A DNA stretch of 64,000 bases from Gracilaria vermiculophylla (lineage: Eukaryota > Rhodophyta > Florideophyceae > Gracilariales > Gracilariaceae), in the NCBI GenBank assembly GCA_019155205.2, contig JAHNZQ020000181.1, positions 3,273,797-3,337,796 on the forward strand. The letters are read 5' to 3'. The stretch's first letter is position 1; every line of letters starts with the position of its first letter. The notes below the pieces were generated by a model. That model made no database searches and was not told the origin of the DNA. It saw only the letters and a program-made list of their open reading frames with translations. The position numbers and the translations under genes are program-made. Shown one piece after another: positions 11,478-19,655 of this stretch.

Positions 11478-12019
11478 GTGGCGGTAAAGGGGGAGGGAAA
11501 GAAGGACGAAGGAGGTGGGGGGCGGGAGGGAGGGAGCCCCTGTATCTACAATTGACTTGCCGCTTACCCAAGATGCCTGACCATGACCGAAAGATATCAT
11601 GAAAACATTGTTTCGTATTCGACTGCAGTGCACAAACACCAAAAGTCCAGAGATGCGGCAATTTTCCAAAGCCGGACACGAACGAGCTAAGCACAAAAGA
11701 GAACCGTGACCAAAGGAGGCGGGGGATGGAAGGAAAGACGATTAGACAACGTCATTAAGCTTGCAAACAGAAAAGGGAAAAAGGGGGGAGACAGAAACAA
11801 ACGAGGGACAAGCCACGGTGAAAAAGGGAGAGTGGGGAGGGGGAAGAAGGCAGAGGGGAGGGGGAGGGCGGGGACGGGGCGAGTGAGACAAGGGGGCGCA
11901 TAAACGGGGGCAGGGATGAGGGAACAAAGTGACGAGTGAGAGCACCACACAGAGCGGTGCGCATGTGCGTGCCTTGCCTGGCAAAACACCGACAACAACC
12001 GCAGCAAACGCGTCACTCA
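10518..12019. other. 1.5-kb convergent intergenic region, GC-rich then purine-rich
   Basis: The transketolase and DDX6-like genes converge here. The first 0.8 kb is very GC-rich and gives spurious long frames in all phases. The last 0.6 kb of the + strand is purine-rich (G/A) and includes a (GA)n microsatellite. No conserved protein or RNA is recognisable. Confidence 0.4.
11436..11474. repeat. (GA)n microsatellite
   Basis: A perfect GA dinucleotide run of about 39 bases sits in a G/A-rich stretch downstream of the DDX6-like gene. Confidence 0.95.
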
Positions 12020-13252
12020 TTACGCGCAATACAATGCCTTATCGACGAGCGGAGGAATGGGCGAAATCTCCGTATCAAGCTCTTGCTCGATGCGGTACAG
12101 ATTAAAGCGATCTTCATACGTGATCAGGCTAATGGCCAGCCCACGATGCCCAAACCTCCCAGAACGACCGACGCGGTGCAGGTAAGTTTCCGACGACTTG
12201 GGAAAATCAAAGTTGATGACCACGTTGACCGCTTGAATGTCGATTCCTCTTGTGAACAGATCAGAGGAAACCAGGTTGCGGCACGCCCCCGATCTGAAGT
12301 CGTGGAACACGCGGTTGCGCTGCTCCTGCGGCATTCGCGCGTGAATGTAGAAACACGAATAACCCAGCTCTGTGATCTTTCTGGCCAGCAGTTCAACCCT
12401 GTTAACCGAGTTGCAAAAGATGATGCTCTGGTTGATCTGCAGCTTGGAGAAGAGCGTGTTGAGGCAGTGCACCTTCTTGCTTTCCTCGACAAAGGCGTAG
12501 TACTGGGTGATGCCCTGCAAGGTGAGCTCGTCCATGAGGTTGATCTCGTAGGGCTTTTTCAAAAAGCGGTCGCGGAAGCCCTTGACGGCGACGGGGAAGG
12601 TGGCGGAAAACAGCGACACCTGGCGATCGGGCGGCATGAAGTTGGAAATAATCTGCTCAATGACGTGCGAGAACTCGGGGGCGAGAAGTTTATCGGCCTC
12701 GTCCATGACGAGCATGGAGCAGCGGTTGAGCTTGCAGACGTTCTTCCTGGCCATGTCCAGGACGCGGCCGGGGGTGGCCACCAGCACGTGTACCGGCTGG
12801 TAGAATCTCATGATGTCGTCCTTGAGGCTGGTGCCGCCGGTGGACACCATGACCTGCAGGCCGTCGATGTGGCGCGCCAGCTTCTTGCACACCTGCGCGG
12901 TCTGCAGGGCCAGCTCGCGGGTGGGGACGAGGACGAGGGCGGAGGCGACGGTTTGCTTGAGGTCGACGCGCTCGAGAATGGGGATGAGGTAGGCGCCGGT
13001 CTTGCCGGTGCCGTTTTTGGCGCGCGCGAGGATGTCGCGGCCGGCGAGCGATACGGGGATGGCGGCCTCCTGGATGGGGGACGGCTGCTCGAAGCCCATT
13101 TCGTAGATGCCCATGAGCAGCTCGCGCTTGAGGTAGTAGTCCTCAAACTCGTTGCCCCTGGTAGCGGTGACATCGGTGGTGCGGAAGCGCGTATCTTTTG
13201 GGGGGGCCTTGACGAGGGCGCGCCAGTCATCGGGCGCGGGGGCCGCGGCCAT
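12020..13252 (-). CDS. DEAD-box RNA helicase DDX6/Dhh1/RCK type, 410 aa
   Basis: This family acts in mRNA decapping activation, translational repression and P-bodies. All helicase motifs are present in order: Q motif (GFEQPSPIQ), I (AKNGTGKT), Ia (PTRELALQ), Ib (TPGR), II (DEAD), III (SAT), IV (IIFCNS), V ([10 protein letters not shown]) and VI ([10 protein letters not shown]). The family-specific start of the core, [15 protein letters not shown], and the C-terminal [14 protein letters not shown] separate it from eIF4A and other DEAD proteins. It is shorter than animal and yeast homologues because the low-complexity tails are missing. The ATG at 13252 is the only plausible start. It is divergent from the SARAF-like gene across 0.8 kb. 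Confidence 0.95.
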   Translation of the reverse strand: MAAAPAPDDWRALVKAPPKDTRFRTTDVTATRGNEFEDYYLKRELLMGIYEMGFEQPSPIQEAAIPVSLAGRDILARAKNGTGKTGAYLIPILERVDLKQTVASALVLVPTRELALQTAQVCKKLARHIDGLQVMVSTGGTSLKDDIMRFYQPVHVLVATPGRVLDMARKNVCKLNRCSMLVMDEADKLLAPEFSHVIEQIISNFMPPDRQVSLFSATFPVAVKGFRDRFLKKPYEINLMDELTLQGITQYYAFVEESKKVHCLNTLFSKLQINQSIIFCNSVNRVELLARKITELGYSCFYIHARMPQEQRNRVFHDFRSGACRNLVSSDLFTRGIDIQAVNVVINFDFPKSSETYLHRVGRSGRFGHRGLAISLITYEDRFNLYRIEQELDTEISPIPPLVDKALYCA

Positions 13253-14052
13253 TGAGGGGAGGGGGGAGGGGGGGGGTTGAGGGAGAGGGGGTGGGGGGTG
13301 CGTAGGGGGAAGGGAGGGGCAGGGGGGCGGGCGCGGTAAAGGGGGGTGGGGGGAAGGGGGAGAAGGCAGAGCGACGAGCGACGAGCGACGAGCGACGACG
13401 GGTTAGTGGACGGAAAGGTAGCGGGCAGCGGGCAGACGGGACGAGGAGGGGCGGCGGCGTAACGACGGCGAAGAGTACACGGCGAGACGGGAAATAGCAG
13501 CGGCGACAGTGAGGCGGTGGTGGGCGCGACGGGTGGGCGGGCGGACGGGCGGCGCGTCCGGCCGCCAGCAGCAAGCAGCACGACAGCTCTTCCGTTGTTT
13601 CCAGCGGCGCGCGGACAGATGGGCCACGCGACCACGCGACCACGCGACCACGCGACCACGCGGCCACGCGGCCACGCGGCCACGGTGAAGGGCGTTCACG
13701 CGAGGCTGCACGCGTGGGGGCGGCGGTCGGGACGCGCTGGGGTGCGATCGCGTGACGGACATGCGCGACGTGTACGGTGTGACGGGGCGGCGGTAGTGAC
13801 GGCGTGTGCGGCGGCGGCGGCGGAGCTTCCACCGCTGCGCTGCTGTGTGGCACGCGGGCGCTGGCAAAAGGCGCGCGCGCGCGCGCGCGCGCCGAGGCCG
13901 AGCCGTCGCGCGTGCTCTCGCCGCGGTGCGCATATAACGCGCGGCGGGCGCAAGCGGCGCGGCGCCGCCCCGGCGGCGCGAGCGACGATTGCCTTCTTCC
14001 CCACCCGCCCCCCTCCATGCGAGCGAGGCCGCCGTAGCGCCCGCTCTCCGTC
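13253..14052. promoter_or_regulatory. Shared divergent promoter region (DDX6-like / SARAF-like)
   Basis: The 800 bp between two divergent start codons must hold both promoters. It is GC-rich and contains a tandem array of 8-bp ACGCG-bearing units at 13624-13685. Its proposed reading frames are Arg/Ala low-complexity and not supported as genes. Confidence 0.55.
13624..13685. repeat. 8-bp tandem array, CCACGCG(A/G) x7
   Basis: Four CCACGCGA units are followed by three CCACGCGG units and a partial CCACGG. Each unit holds ACGCG, the core of the MluI cell-cycle box known in fungi. The array lies about 370 bp from each of the two flanking start codons. Function is inference. Confidence 0.85.
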
Positions 14053-14766
14053 ATGACCCTCCTTGCTTCGCTGCTGCTGTCGTTCGCCGCGCCGTGCGCG
14101 CTGTGGGCGCTCGCCGCCGCCGCGCCCGTCGCGCTCGCCGCGCCCGTCGCGCTCGCCGCGCCCGCGCCGCCGCGCATGCGCGCGCCGCCGCCGCCGTCGC
14201 CCGGCGCGCGCTGGGAGTTTCCGCCGCAGCGGCACGTGTGCGACGGCGGCTCCGCGCAGCACAGCCTGCTGCGCGAGCACGCGCACATCAGCTGCGTGAG
14301 CGTGCGCGACGGCGGCGGCGGCGGCGGCGGCGGCGCGCCGGCGTGGCGCTGCTCGGCCGGCGCGCTGGCGCTGCTGCTGTACGTGCGCGACGCGAGCATC
14401 GAGTGCGCGGCCGACGCGCCGGCGGCGGCGTGCACGCTGCACTACTACATGGACTACACGCCGCTGGCGCTGTTCGCGCTCACGTGCGTGGTGGTGGCGG
14501 TGGTGATGGTGCTGCTGGCGCTGCCCATGTACGTGGGCGTGCAGAAGCTGGTGTCGTGCATGCACCAGGTGGAGCGGCAGCGGCTGCTGCGCCAGGCGCG
14601 GCTGGTGCGGCGCGTCTCGTCGCTGTACCTGGACGACATGCAGCGCGAGGGCTACGGCTCGTTCGGCGGCCGCATGGAGACGCTGGGCAAGCACTCGGAC
14701 AGCCTGGCGTCCATCCTGGACTACGACCCGCGCGCGCAGCCCGACTCGCGCGCGCGCGCGCGCGAC

Positions 14767-14812
<46 letters not shown>

Positions 14813-14961
14813 CGGCGCCGGACGCGCTGTTCGCCGACGCCACCAGCAGCGTGAACCGCCAGGCGCGCGGCGACGAGCGCGCGGCGCCCGCGCGCGACAA
14901 GCGCGTGGCCGCGCCGCGCGACGGGCGCGCGCGCGGCTGCGCGCCCGACCGCAACCACTGA
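14053..14961 (+). CDS. SARAF/TMEM66-like single-pass membrane protein, 302 aa
   Basis: SARAF proteins sit in the ER membrane and, in animals, damp store-operated calcium entry. The layout fits: a hydrophobic signal (1-30), a small Cys-rich lumenal part, one transmembrane helix (about 138-162) and a basic cytoplasmic tail. Cysteines at 63, 81, 100, 118 and 127 fall in the SARAF order: VCDGG, then ISCVSV, then WRC (family WEC), then IEC (family VSC) and ACTLHYYMDYT (family GSCGLEYxLDYT) directly before the helix. A Gly8 insert and a Pro14 run (797xx-type CCG repeats at 14770-14812) are lineage-specific. The match was made by eye and identity is modest, but the spacing of all five cysteines is persuasive. 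The ATG at 14053 gives the signal peptide. Confidence 0.62.
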
Positions 14962-16177
14962 CGGCGCGCGCGGCGACCGTCGGCGGCGCGTTTGCTTGGC
15001 GGCTACTTGGCGCCGCGCCGCCGCCGCCGCCGCCGCCGTTGTAAACAAGCTGTGTATGTAGGTTCAGTCAAGTGAGTTGCGTGAGTTGCTGACCGAGACG
15101 CGCATTGCATGCAGCGCGAGCCGAGCGACTCGGCGCTCGACGGCTGGGCGCATGACTCGCAACGCGTGGCGCCCAACGTCATTCGCCGTTGCTTGGAGCA
15201 AGCAAGTGGCACATTGCGATGGCGCACGGGCACGCTCCGCAGGCGTGGGGAGGCGCCGCGTTTGGCGCGCCGCAGGGGACGCGACGTGCGCCCATCACGC
15301 ACAGCGACAAGGCGTTTGGCGCAGAAGCGGCGCGCAAGCGCGCAAGCGCGCAAGCGGTTGCGCGCGACGCGCGCCGATGGCGGTGCGCTGTGATGCGGCG
15401 GTGCGGCGGTTGCGGCGCTCGTGGGCCAGCACGGAGCGCGCGGGGGCAAGCGGCGCGGGCAGGCGCAACAAGCGGGACGGCGCGCGTCGGGCGCGCGGCG
15501 GGGCGACTTGTGGCAGGGCGCGCGCGCGCGCGGCGCCGACGCCGGCGGCGCGCGGCAGCGGCGGCGCCGAGCGCGCACGCGCTGCTGAGCGCGCGCGCGC
15601 TGCTGAGCGCGCACGCGCTGAGCGCCCCCCCCCGCCAACGCGCGGCGCCGCGCGCGCCGCCACCCGCCAGACCGCCGCGCGTGGCCGTTGGCCGTGTGCC
15701 CTTCGGCGAGTGCTCCCGCACAGTGCACATCGTTCGGCGCGCTGCGCGCTGCAACACAACGCAACACAACTGTAATCACACACTTAGGCACGGAGGCGTT
15801 TGCCCTCCACGTGGCCACGCGTGCGTGGTTACCACGTGGGCACGCGTGCGTGGTCAGCACGTGGGCACGCGTGCGTGGTCAGCACGTGGCCACGCGTGCG
15901 TGGTCAGCACGTGGCCACGCGTGCGGGTTGCCACGTGGGCATGCGTACGGCTTAGCACGTGGCCACGCTTGCTAGCGTGCAGCGGCGGGCGCGTTGCGCA
16001 TCGCGAGCGGCGCGGCGGGGGGGGGTGCGCGGGGCGGTGGGGCGGTCGATCGGTTGGCACCATTGACGCAGACGCCTGCCTCTGTGTCCGCCATCGCCGC
16101 CGCCAAGAGCGACGCCGACTCATCCCGCCCGCCCGCCGCCGCCGCCGCCAACCGCGCCGCCGACTCCGCCCGCCGCC
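14962..16177. promoter_or_regulatory. GC-rich intergenic region with CACGTG array
   Basis: The 1.2 kb between two same-strand genes is about 70% GC. Frames are open in several phases but give Arg/Ala-rich translations without homology. The notable element is a seven-unit 25-bp tandem array ending about 200 bp before the next ATG. Confidence 0.45.
15808..15979. repeat. 25-bp tandem array (7 units), each with CACGTG, most with ACGCGT
   Basis: The unit is CACGTGGSCACGCGTGCGTG followed by GTYAS. Units 1-4 are 25 bp and the last three are 24 bp and more diverged. All seven keep the CACGTG palindrome (G-box/E-box). Units 1-5 also keep ACGCGT (MluI box); unit 6 has atgcgt and unit 7 acgctt. The array ends about 200 bp before the start of the small mitochondrial protein gene, which places it in its probable promoter. 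Confidence 0.85.
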
Positions 16178-16483
16178 ATGCAAGCGCTGACGCGCTCCAT
16201 TGCGCACCGCCGTGCCGCGGCCACGGCCGCCGCCGCCGCGCCGCGGCGCGGCCTGGCCACGGAGGGGCCGCCCGTGTCGTGGTCGCAGTACCGCGCGGGC
16301 GAGAAGACGCTGGCCGAGTGGGTGGAGGCCAACCGCCACATCGTGGCGGGCGGCATGTTCGCCTTCTACGCCTCGCTCGCCGCGTGGAACCTGCGCCCCG
16401 GCAAGAAGCGCGCCGCCGCCGCGCCGCCGCCCGCCGACGCCGCCGACGCGCCCGCCGCCGACGCGCCCGCCGCCGCCGCCTGA
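16178..16483 (+). CDS. Small mitochondrial single-pass membrane protein, 101 aa
   Basis: The first ~27 residues are rich in Arg and Ala without acids and end RRGLATEG, a typical mitochondrial cleavage context. One hydrophobic helix (about 54-71, IVAGGMFAFYASLAAW) is followed by a basic stop-transfer segment (NLRPGKKR) and an Ala/Pro/Asp tail. Size and layout resemble small accessory subunits of the inner-membrane respiratory or ATP-synthase complexes. The N...G...Y...L..KK pattern faintly recalls the ATP-synthase DAPIT/subunit k family, but this is speculation. The ATG at 16178 is the first in frame that yields a presequence. A CACGTG array lies just upstream. Confidence 0.65.
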   Translation: MQALTRSIAHRRAAATAAAAAPRRGLATEGPPVSWSQYRAGEKTLAEWVEANRHIVAGGMFAFYASLAAWNLRPGKKRAAAAPPPADAADAPAADAPAAAA

Positions 16484-16776
16484 GCGCCGCCCAGTAAACA
16501 CAGCTGTCCCGCGCGCCGCAAAAAGCGCCGCAACCAAATCGCCCGCGCGCGCCGCCGCCAGGCGCCGCGTGCGCAACCGCCGCGCGCCCCTCGCGTACAG
16601 CGCTGCGTAATCACAAACCCTGCGCCGCTCTCGCAGCTCGCGCGCCGCGCCGCTGCTGCCGCCGCCCGCCCGCCCCCCCCGCCCACGCCGCCACCGCCAT
16701 CCCCATCATCCGCGTCGCCGCCGCCCCCGCCGCCCCCGCCGCTGTCCCCACCGCCGCCCCCGCCGCCGCCCCCGCC

Positions 16777-17352
16777 ATGGCGCCGCCGCCCAGCCCGCGC
16801 CGCCTCCGCCTGGCCTTCGCGCCCGCAGCGCCGCTGTCCGCCGCGCGCGCGCCGCGCGCCGCCGCGCGCGCCGCCGCAGCGCCGCGCGTGGCCGCGCCGC
16901 GCGCCGCCGCGCCGCGCGCCGCGCGCATGACGGCCGGCAGCACGGACGACGCGCGCACGCCCGCCGCCGCGCCGCCGTCGCCGCCGCCGTCGCCGCCGTC
17001 GTCGCCGCCGTCGTCGCCGCCGTCGTCGCTGACGGACGCCGCCAGCACCGAGTACTCGCTGGACACGGACGCGCTCAAGGAGCGCGCCATGCAGGTGGTG
17101 TCGGACGTGTCGGAGCGCCCGCTGTTCTACTCGCAGATCGCCGCGTACTCGGCGGCCGCGCTGGTGGCCGTCACCGTGCTGCGCGCCGTCGTGGCCGCCG
17201 TCGACTCCATCCCGGTGCTGCCGGGCGTGCTGGAGCTCATCGGCCTGTCGTACACCGTGTGGTTCTTCTGGAGGTACGTGCTGTTCAAGGAGAGCCGCCA
17301 GGAGCTGCTGGACGAGGTGGAGGACTTTCTGGGCCGCGCGCGCCCGCAGTGA
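16777..17352 (+). CDS. CURT1-type thylakoid curvature protein (CAAD domain), plastid-targeted, 191 aa
   Basis: CURT1 proteins bend thylakoid membranes by oligomerising at curved edges. The C-terminal CAAD domain is clear: two hydrophobic helices (118-139 and 147-168) joined by the conserved SIPVLPGVLELIGLSYT, then WFFWRYVLFKESRQELL and an amphipathic acidic helix. The first ~50 residues, rich in Arg, Ala and Pro, look like a transit peptide; a Pro/Ser linker (66-84) follows. Length fits plant and cyanobacterial members plus a transit peptide. The 5' leader is CCG-rich. It converges with the TFIIIC-like gene, with 56 bp between stops. Confidence 0.9.
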   Translation: MAPPPSPRRLRLAFAPAAPLSAARAPRAAARAAAAPRVAAPRAAAPRAARMTAGSTDDARTPAAAPPSPPPSPPSSPPSSPPSSLTDAASTEYSLDTDALKERAMQVVSDVSERPLFYSQIAAYSAAALVAVTVLRAVVAAVDSIPVLPGVLELIGLSYTVWFFWRYVLFKESRQELLDEVEDFLGRARPQ

Positions 17353-17408
17353 GCCGCCGCCGCCGCTACTAGTCCTTTCCCCGCCACGTAAAGCGCACGC
17401 GTTTTTGG

Positions 17409-19655
17409 TCACACGCTCTCCACGCCGCCGTGCCCCAGCTGGCAGCCGCACAGCGCGCAGCGGTCGCCGCCGCCGATCCACGCAAAGTGCCGCGCCACCG
17501 CGCGCGCGCCGCACCCCGCGCACTGCAGCGCCACCGCGTCCGTCACCGCCGTCGCGCTCTTCACGCAGCGCGCAAACGCGTCGCCCGCGCCGCAGCGCAG
17601 CACCTCCGCGCCGTCGCCGCCCCCGCCGTCGCCGCCCCCGCCGCCTCTGCCGTCGCCGCCGCTGCCGTCGCCGCCGCTGCCGTCGCCGCCGCTGCCGTCG
17701 CCGCCGCGCAGCTCGCGCCGCGCGCCCTCGCACTCGCACAGCGGGCACCACGCGGCGGCGCGCCCGCCGCCGCGCTCCCAGCGCGCCACCAGCACCCGCG
17801 CCGCCGCCGCGCGCCGCCGCATGTCCTCCGCGTCGCACGCCGCCGCCGCGCAGCAGCTCACCAACGCGCACATGCCGTGCAGCGCGCGGAAGTCGGCGTC
17901 GCCGAAGCGCCGCACCCACTCGTCGTGCCGCAGCACGTCGCCCACGCAGCGGTCAAAGTGCACGCACAGCAGCCAGCTGCGCAGCGCCGCGCTCACCGTC
18001 CGCACGCGCTCCGCGTCGTCCACGCGCCGCAGCCCGCCGCGCTCGAGCACCCTGCCCAGCCACAGCAGCACCCTGGCGCGCTGCACCCGCCGCCACCGCG
18101 CGCGCTGCCGCGCGTCCTGCTCCCTCCCGCCCTCCACGTGCTCGTGCTGCGCCAGCAGCCATTCGTAGCGCTGCCACAGTTTCTGCGCCAGCCCACTCGC
18201 CACCATGTCGCCGTCGCTCACCAGCACCTCCACGTCCCACATGCTGATTCCGCGCCCGATCCAAGCCGCGGACAGGAAGCGCTCCATGCTCTTCCCAATC
18301 GCCTCGTCGAGCGCCCCCACGTTGTGCCCCACGCCCATCGTCATCAGCGAGATGGCCGACCGCCGCCCCGACCCCAGATACTTGCGAATGTTTCCTTTGC
18401 TCGGTTCTCCAATCTCTGTGCGAGAGCGCAGGTTCGTCGTCAGCACGTGCACACACACATTGTTCAGCGTCGCCGCAACGCTCATCACAGGCTCCACCGC
18501 GTCCTCGTCCTGCTGCAAGATCACGCTGCTGCGCGCTGACGCTCGCTGCGCCTCTCGCCCGTCTGCGCCCTCGATGCGCCATTGCAGCAACGAGCCATCC
18601 ATTCCGGCACTCACCACGGAGCCGTCCGCCACGACGAGCGCAGCGGACAGCAGCGACTCGTGCGCGTGTTGCACACGACGCACAGCCGGGCACGCCCACT
18701 GGTCGGCCTGGAGCGCGCAGCCGTCGCCCCACTCCACGAGCACCAGGTCGTTTCCCACGGCGACCGCCAGCGAGATGGTCGCCTTTCGCGCGCTGGTGGT
18801 GCAGAACGACAGGCTGCTGACGGGCGCCGACAGCTCCGCGTCCCACACCAAGCTGTGCGTGAAGGAGCGCTGCGCGCTGTGAGCGGCGGCACTGACGGCG
18901 TGCAGCGCGAGCTTACCGTGCTCGTGCGCCACAGCGACGAGCGTGACGAACTGCGCGCGGCCCAACACTTGCACGGCGTCGCAGGTGGCCATCACGTTGC
19001 TCCACGCCGTCGTCAAGCACATCACGTGCGCGACGGCTTGCTGCTGGGCGCTCTCGAGGGCGCTCTCGTCGTACACGAACACGCCCGACTGGCGCGCCAC
19101 GACCAGCGCGCGCACGACGGCCGGATCGGTCTGCGCGCCGGTGGACGAAGGCGCCAGCACCGTGGCGGCGCACACGCACTTGACGTCGGCGGGCGGCGCG
19201 AGCGAGACGGGAAAGTGCGTCCACGCGGCCCAGGCGCCGCCCCAGCCGCCCTCGTTGCCGTCATGGGCGCGGCGGCCGAACAGATGAAAGGCGCCGTCGC
19301 CGAAGACGACAGCCACGAAGCCGCAGTGCAGGACGGCCAGCGACACGACGTCGGTGAAGTTGAGCAGAGTGTCCTTGCGCAGCTGCTGCTGCTGGTTGAC
19401 GCAGACGAACTGGTGCGCGACGGCGGGCGCCCTGGCGCCGCGCGGCGGCGGCGCGGCGCGGAAGGGCGGCGGCGCCGGCGCATGGTGCACGTGGCAGCGC
19501 GAGAGGTTGAGCACGGCCGCGCAGTGCAGCGAGCTGACGACGGCGTCGGTGGCGAGGAAGACGCGCCCGTCGGCGGCGGCGTCGACCGTGCGCAGGCGCC
19601 GAGCGACGGACGGCAGCTTGCGCGCGAGCGCGACGCGCCACGGCTGCTCGCGCAT
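17409..19655 (-). CDS. TFIIIC 90-kDa subunit-like protein (WD40-like propeller plus C-terminal zinc finger), 748 aa
   Basis: The N-terminal ~450 residues contain propeller-like strands (SLAVLHCGFVAVVFGDGAFHLF, LLSAALVVADGSVVSAGMDG). A helical middle follows, and the last ~100 residues hold paired cysteines: WCPLCECEG, LRCGAGDAFARC, LQCAGCGA and CALCGCQLGHG. This is the layout of TFIIIC90/GTF3C4, whose zf-TFIIIC domain has CxxC, C-GHxFxRC and CxxC elements; TFIIIC recruits TFIIIB to Pol III genes. An RBIII-like alternative is possible because propellers plus zinc domains recur. A GGDGS pentapeptide repeat interrupts the zinc region. The ATG at 19655 is chosen; the frame extends only to a TTG at 19718. 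Confidence 0.55.
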   Translation of the reverse strand: MREQPWRVALARKLPSVARRLRTVDAAADGRVFLATDAVVSSLHCAAVLNLSRCHVHHAPAPPPFRAAPPPRGARAPAVAHQFVCVNQQQQLRKDTLLNFTDVVSLAVLHCGFVAVVFGDGAFHLFGRRAHDGNEGGWGGAWAAWTHFPVSLAPPADVKCVCAATVLAPSSTGAQTDPAVVRALVVARQSGVFVYDESALESAQQQAVAHVMCLTTAWSNVMATCDAVQVLGRAQFVTLVAVAHEHGKLALHAVSAAAHSAQRSFTHSLVWDAELSAPVSSLSFCTTSARKATISLAVAVGNDLVLVEWGDGCALQADQWACPAVRRVQHAHESLLSAALVVADGSVVSAGMDGSLLQWRIEGADGREAQRASARSSVILQQDEDAVEPVMSVAATLNNVCVHVLTTNLRSRTEIGEPSKGNIRKYLGSGRRSAISLMTMGVGHNVGALDEAIGKSMERFLSAAWIGRGISMWDVEVLVSDGDMVASGLAQKLWQRYEWLLAQHEHVEGGREQDARQRARWRRVQRARVLLWLGRVLERGGLRRVDDAERVRTVSAALRSWLLCVHFDRCVGDVLRHDEWVRRFGDADFRALHGMCALVSCCAAAACDAEDMRRRAAAARVLVARWERGGGRAAAWCPLCECEGARRELRGGDGSGGDGSGGDGSGGDGRGGGGGDGGGGDGAEVLRCGAGDAFARCVKSATAVTDAVALQCAGCGARAVARHFAWIGGGDRCALCGCQLGHGGVESV
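17625..17705 (-). repeat. 15-bp coding tandem repeat (GGDGS)
   Basis: Imperfect 15-bp units, CCGCCGCTGCCGTCG on the + strand, encode repeated Gly-Gly-Asp-Gly-Ser and related glycine-rich residues between the two halves of the zinc-binding region of the TFIIIC-like protein. Confidence 0.85.

Noticed and set aside
13696..15048. 450-codon frame antisense to the SARAF-like gene
   Set aside because: Arg/Ala/His repeats only; the sense frame has a signal peptide, cysteines and a transmembrane helix.
13624..15979. CRISPR-like array because of short tandem repeats
   Set aside because: Units are contiguous without spacers and the genome is eukaryotic.
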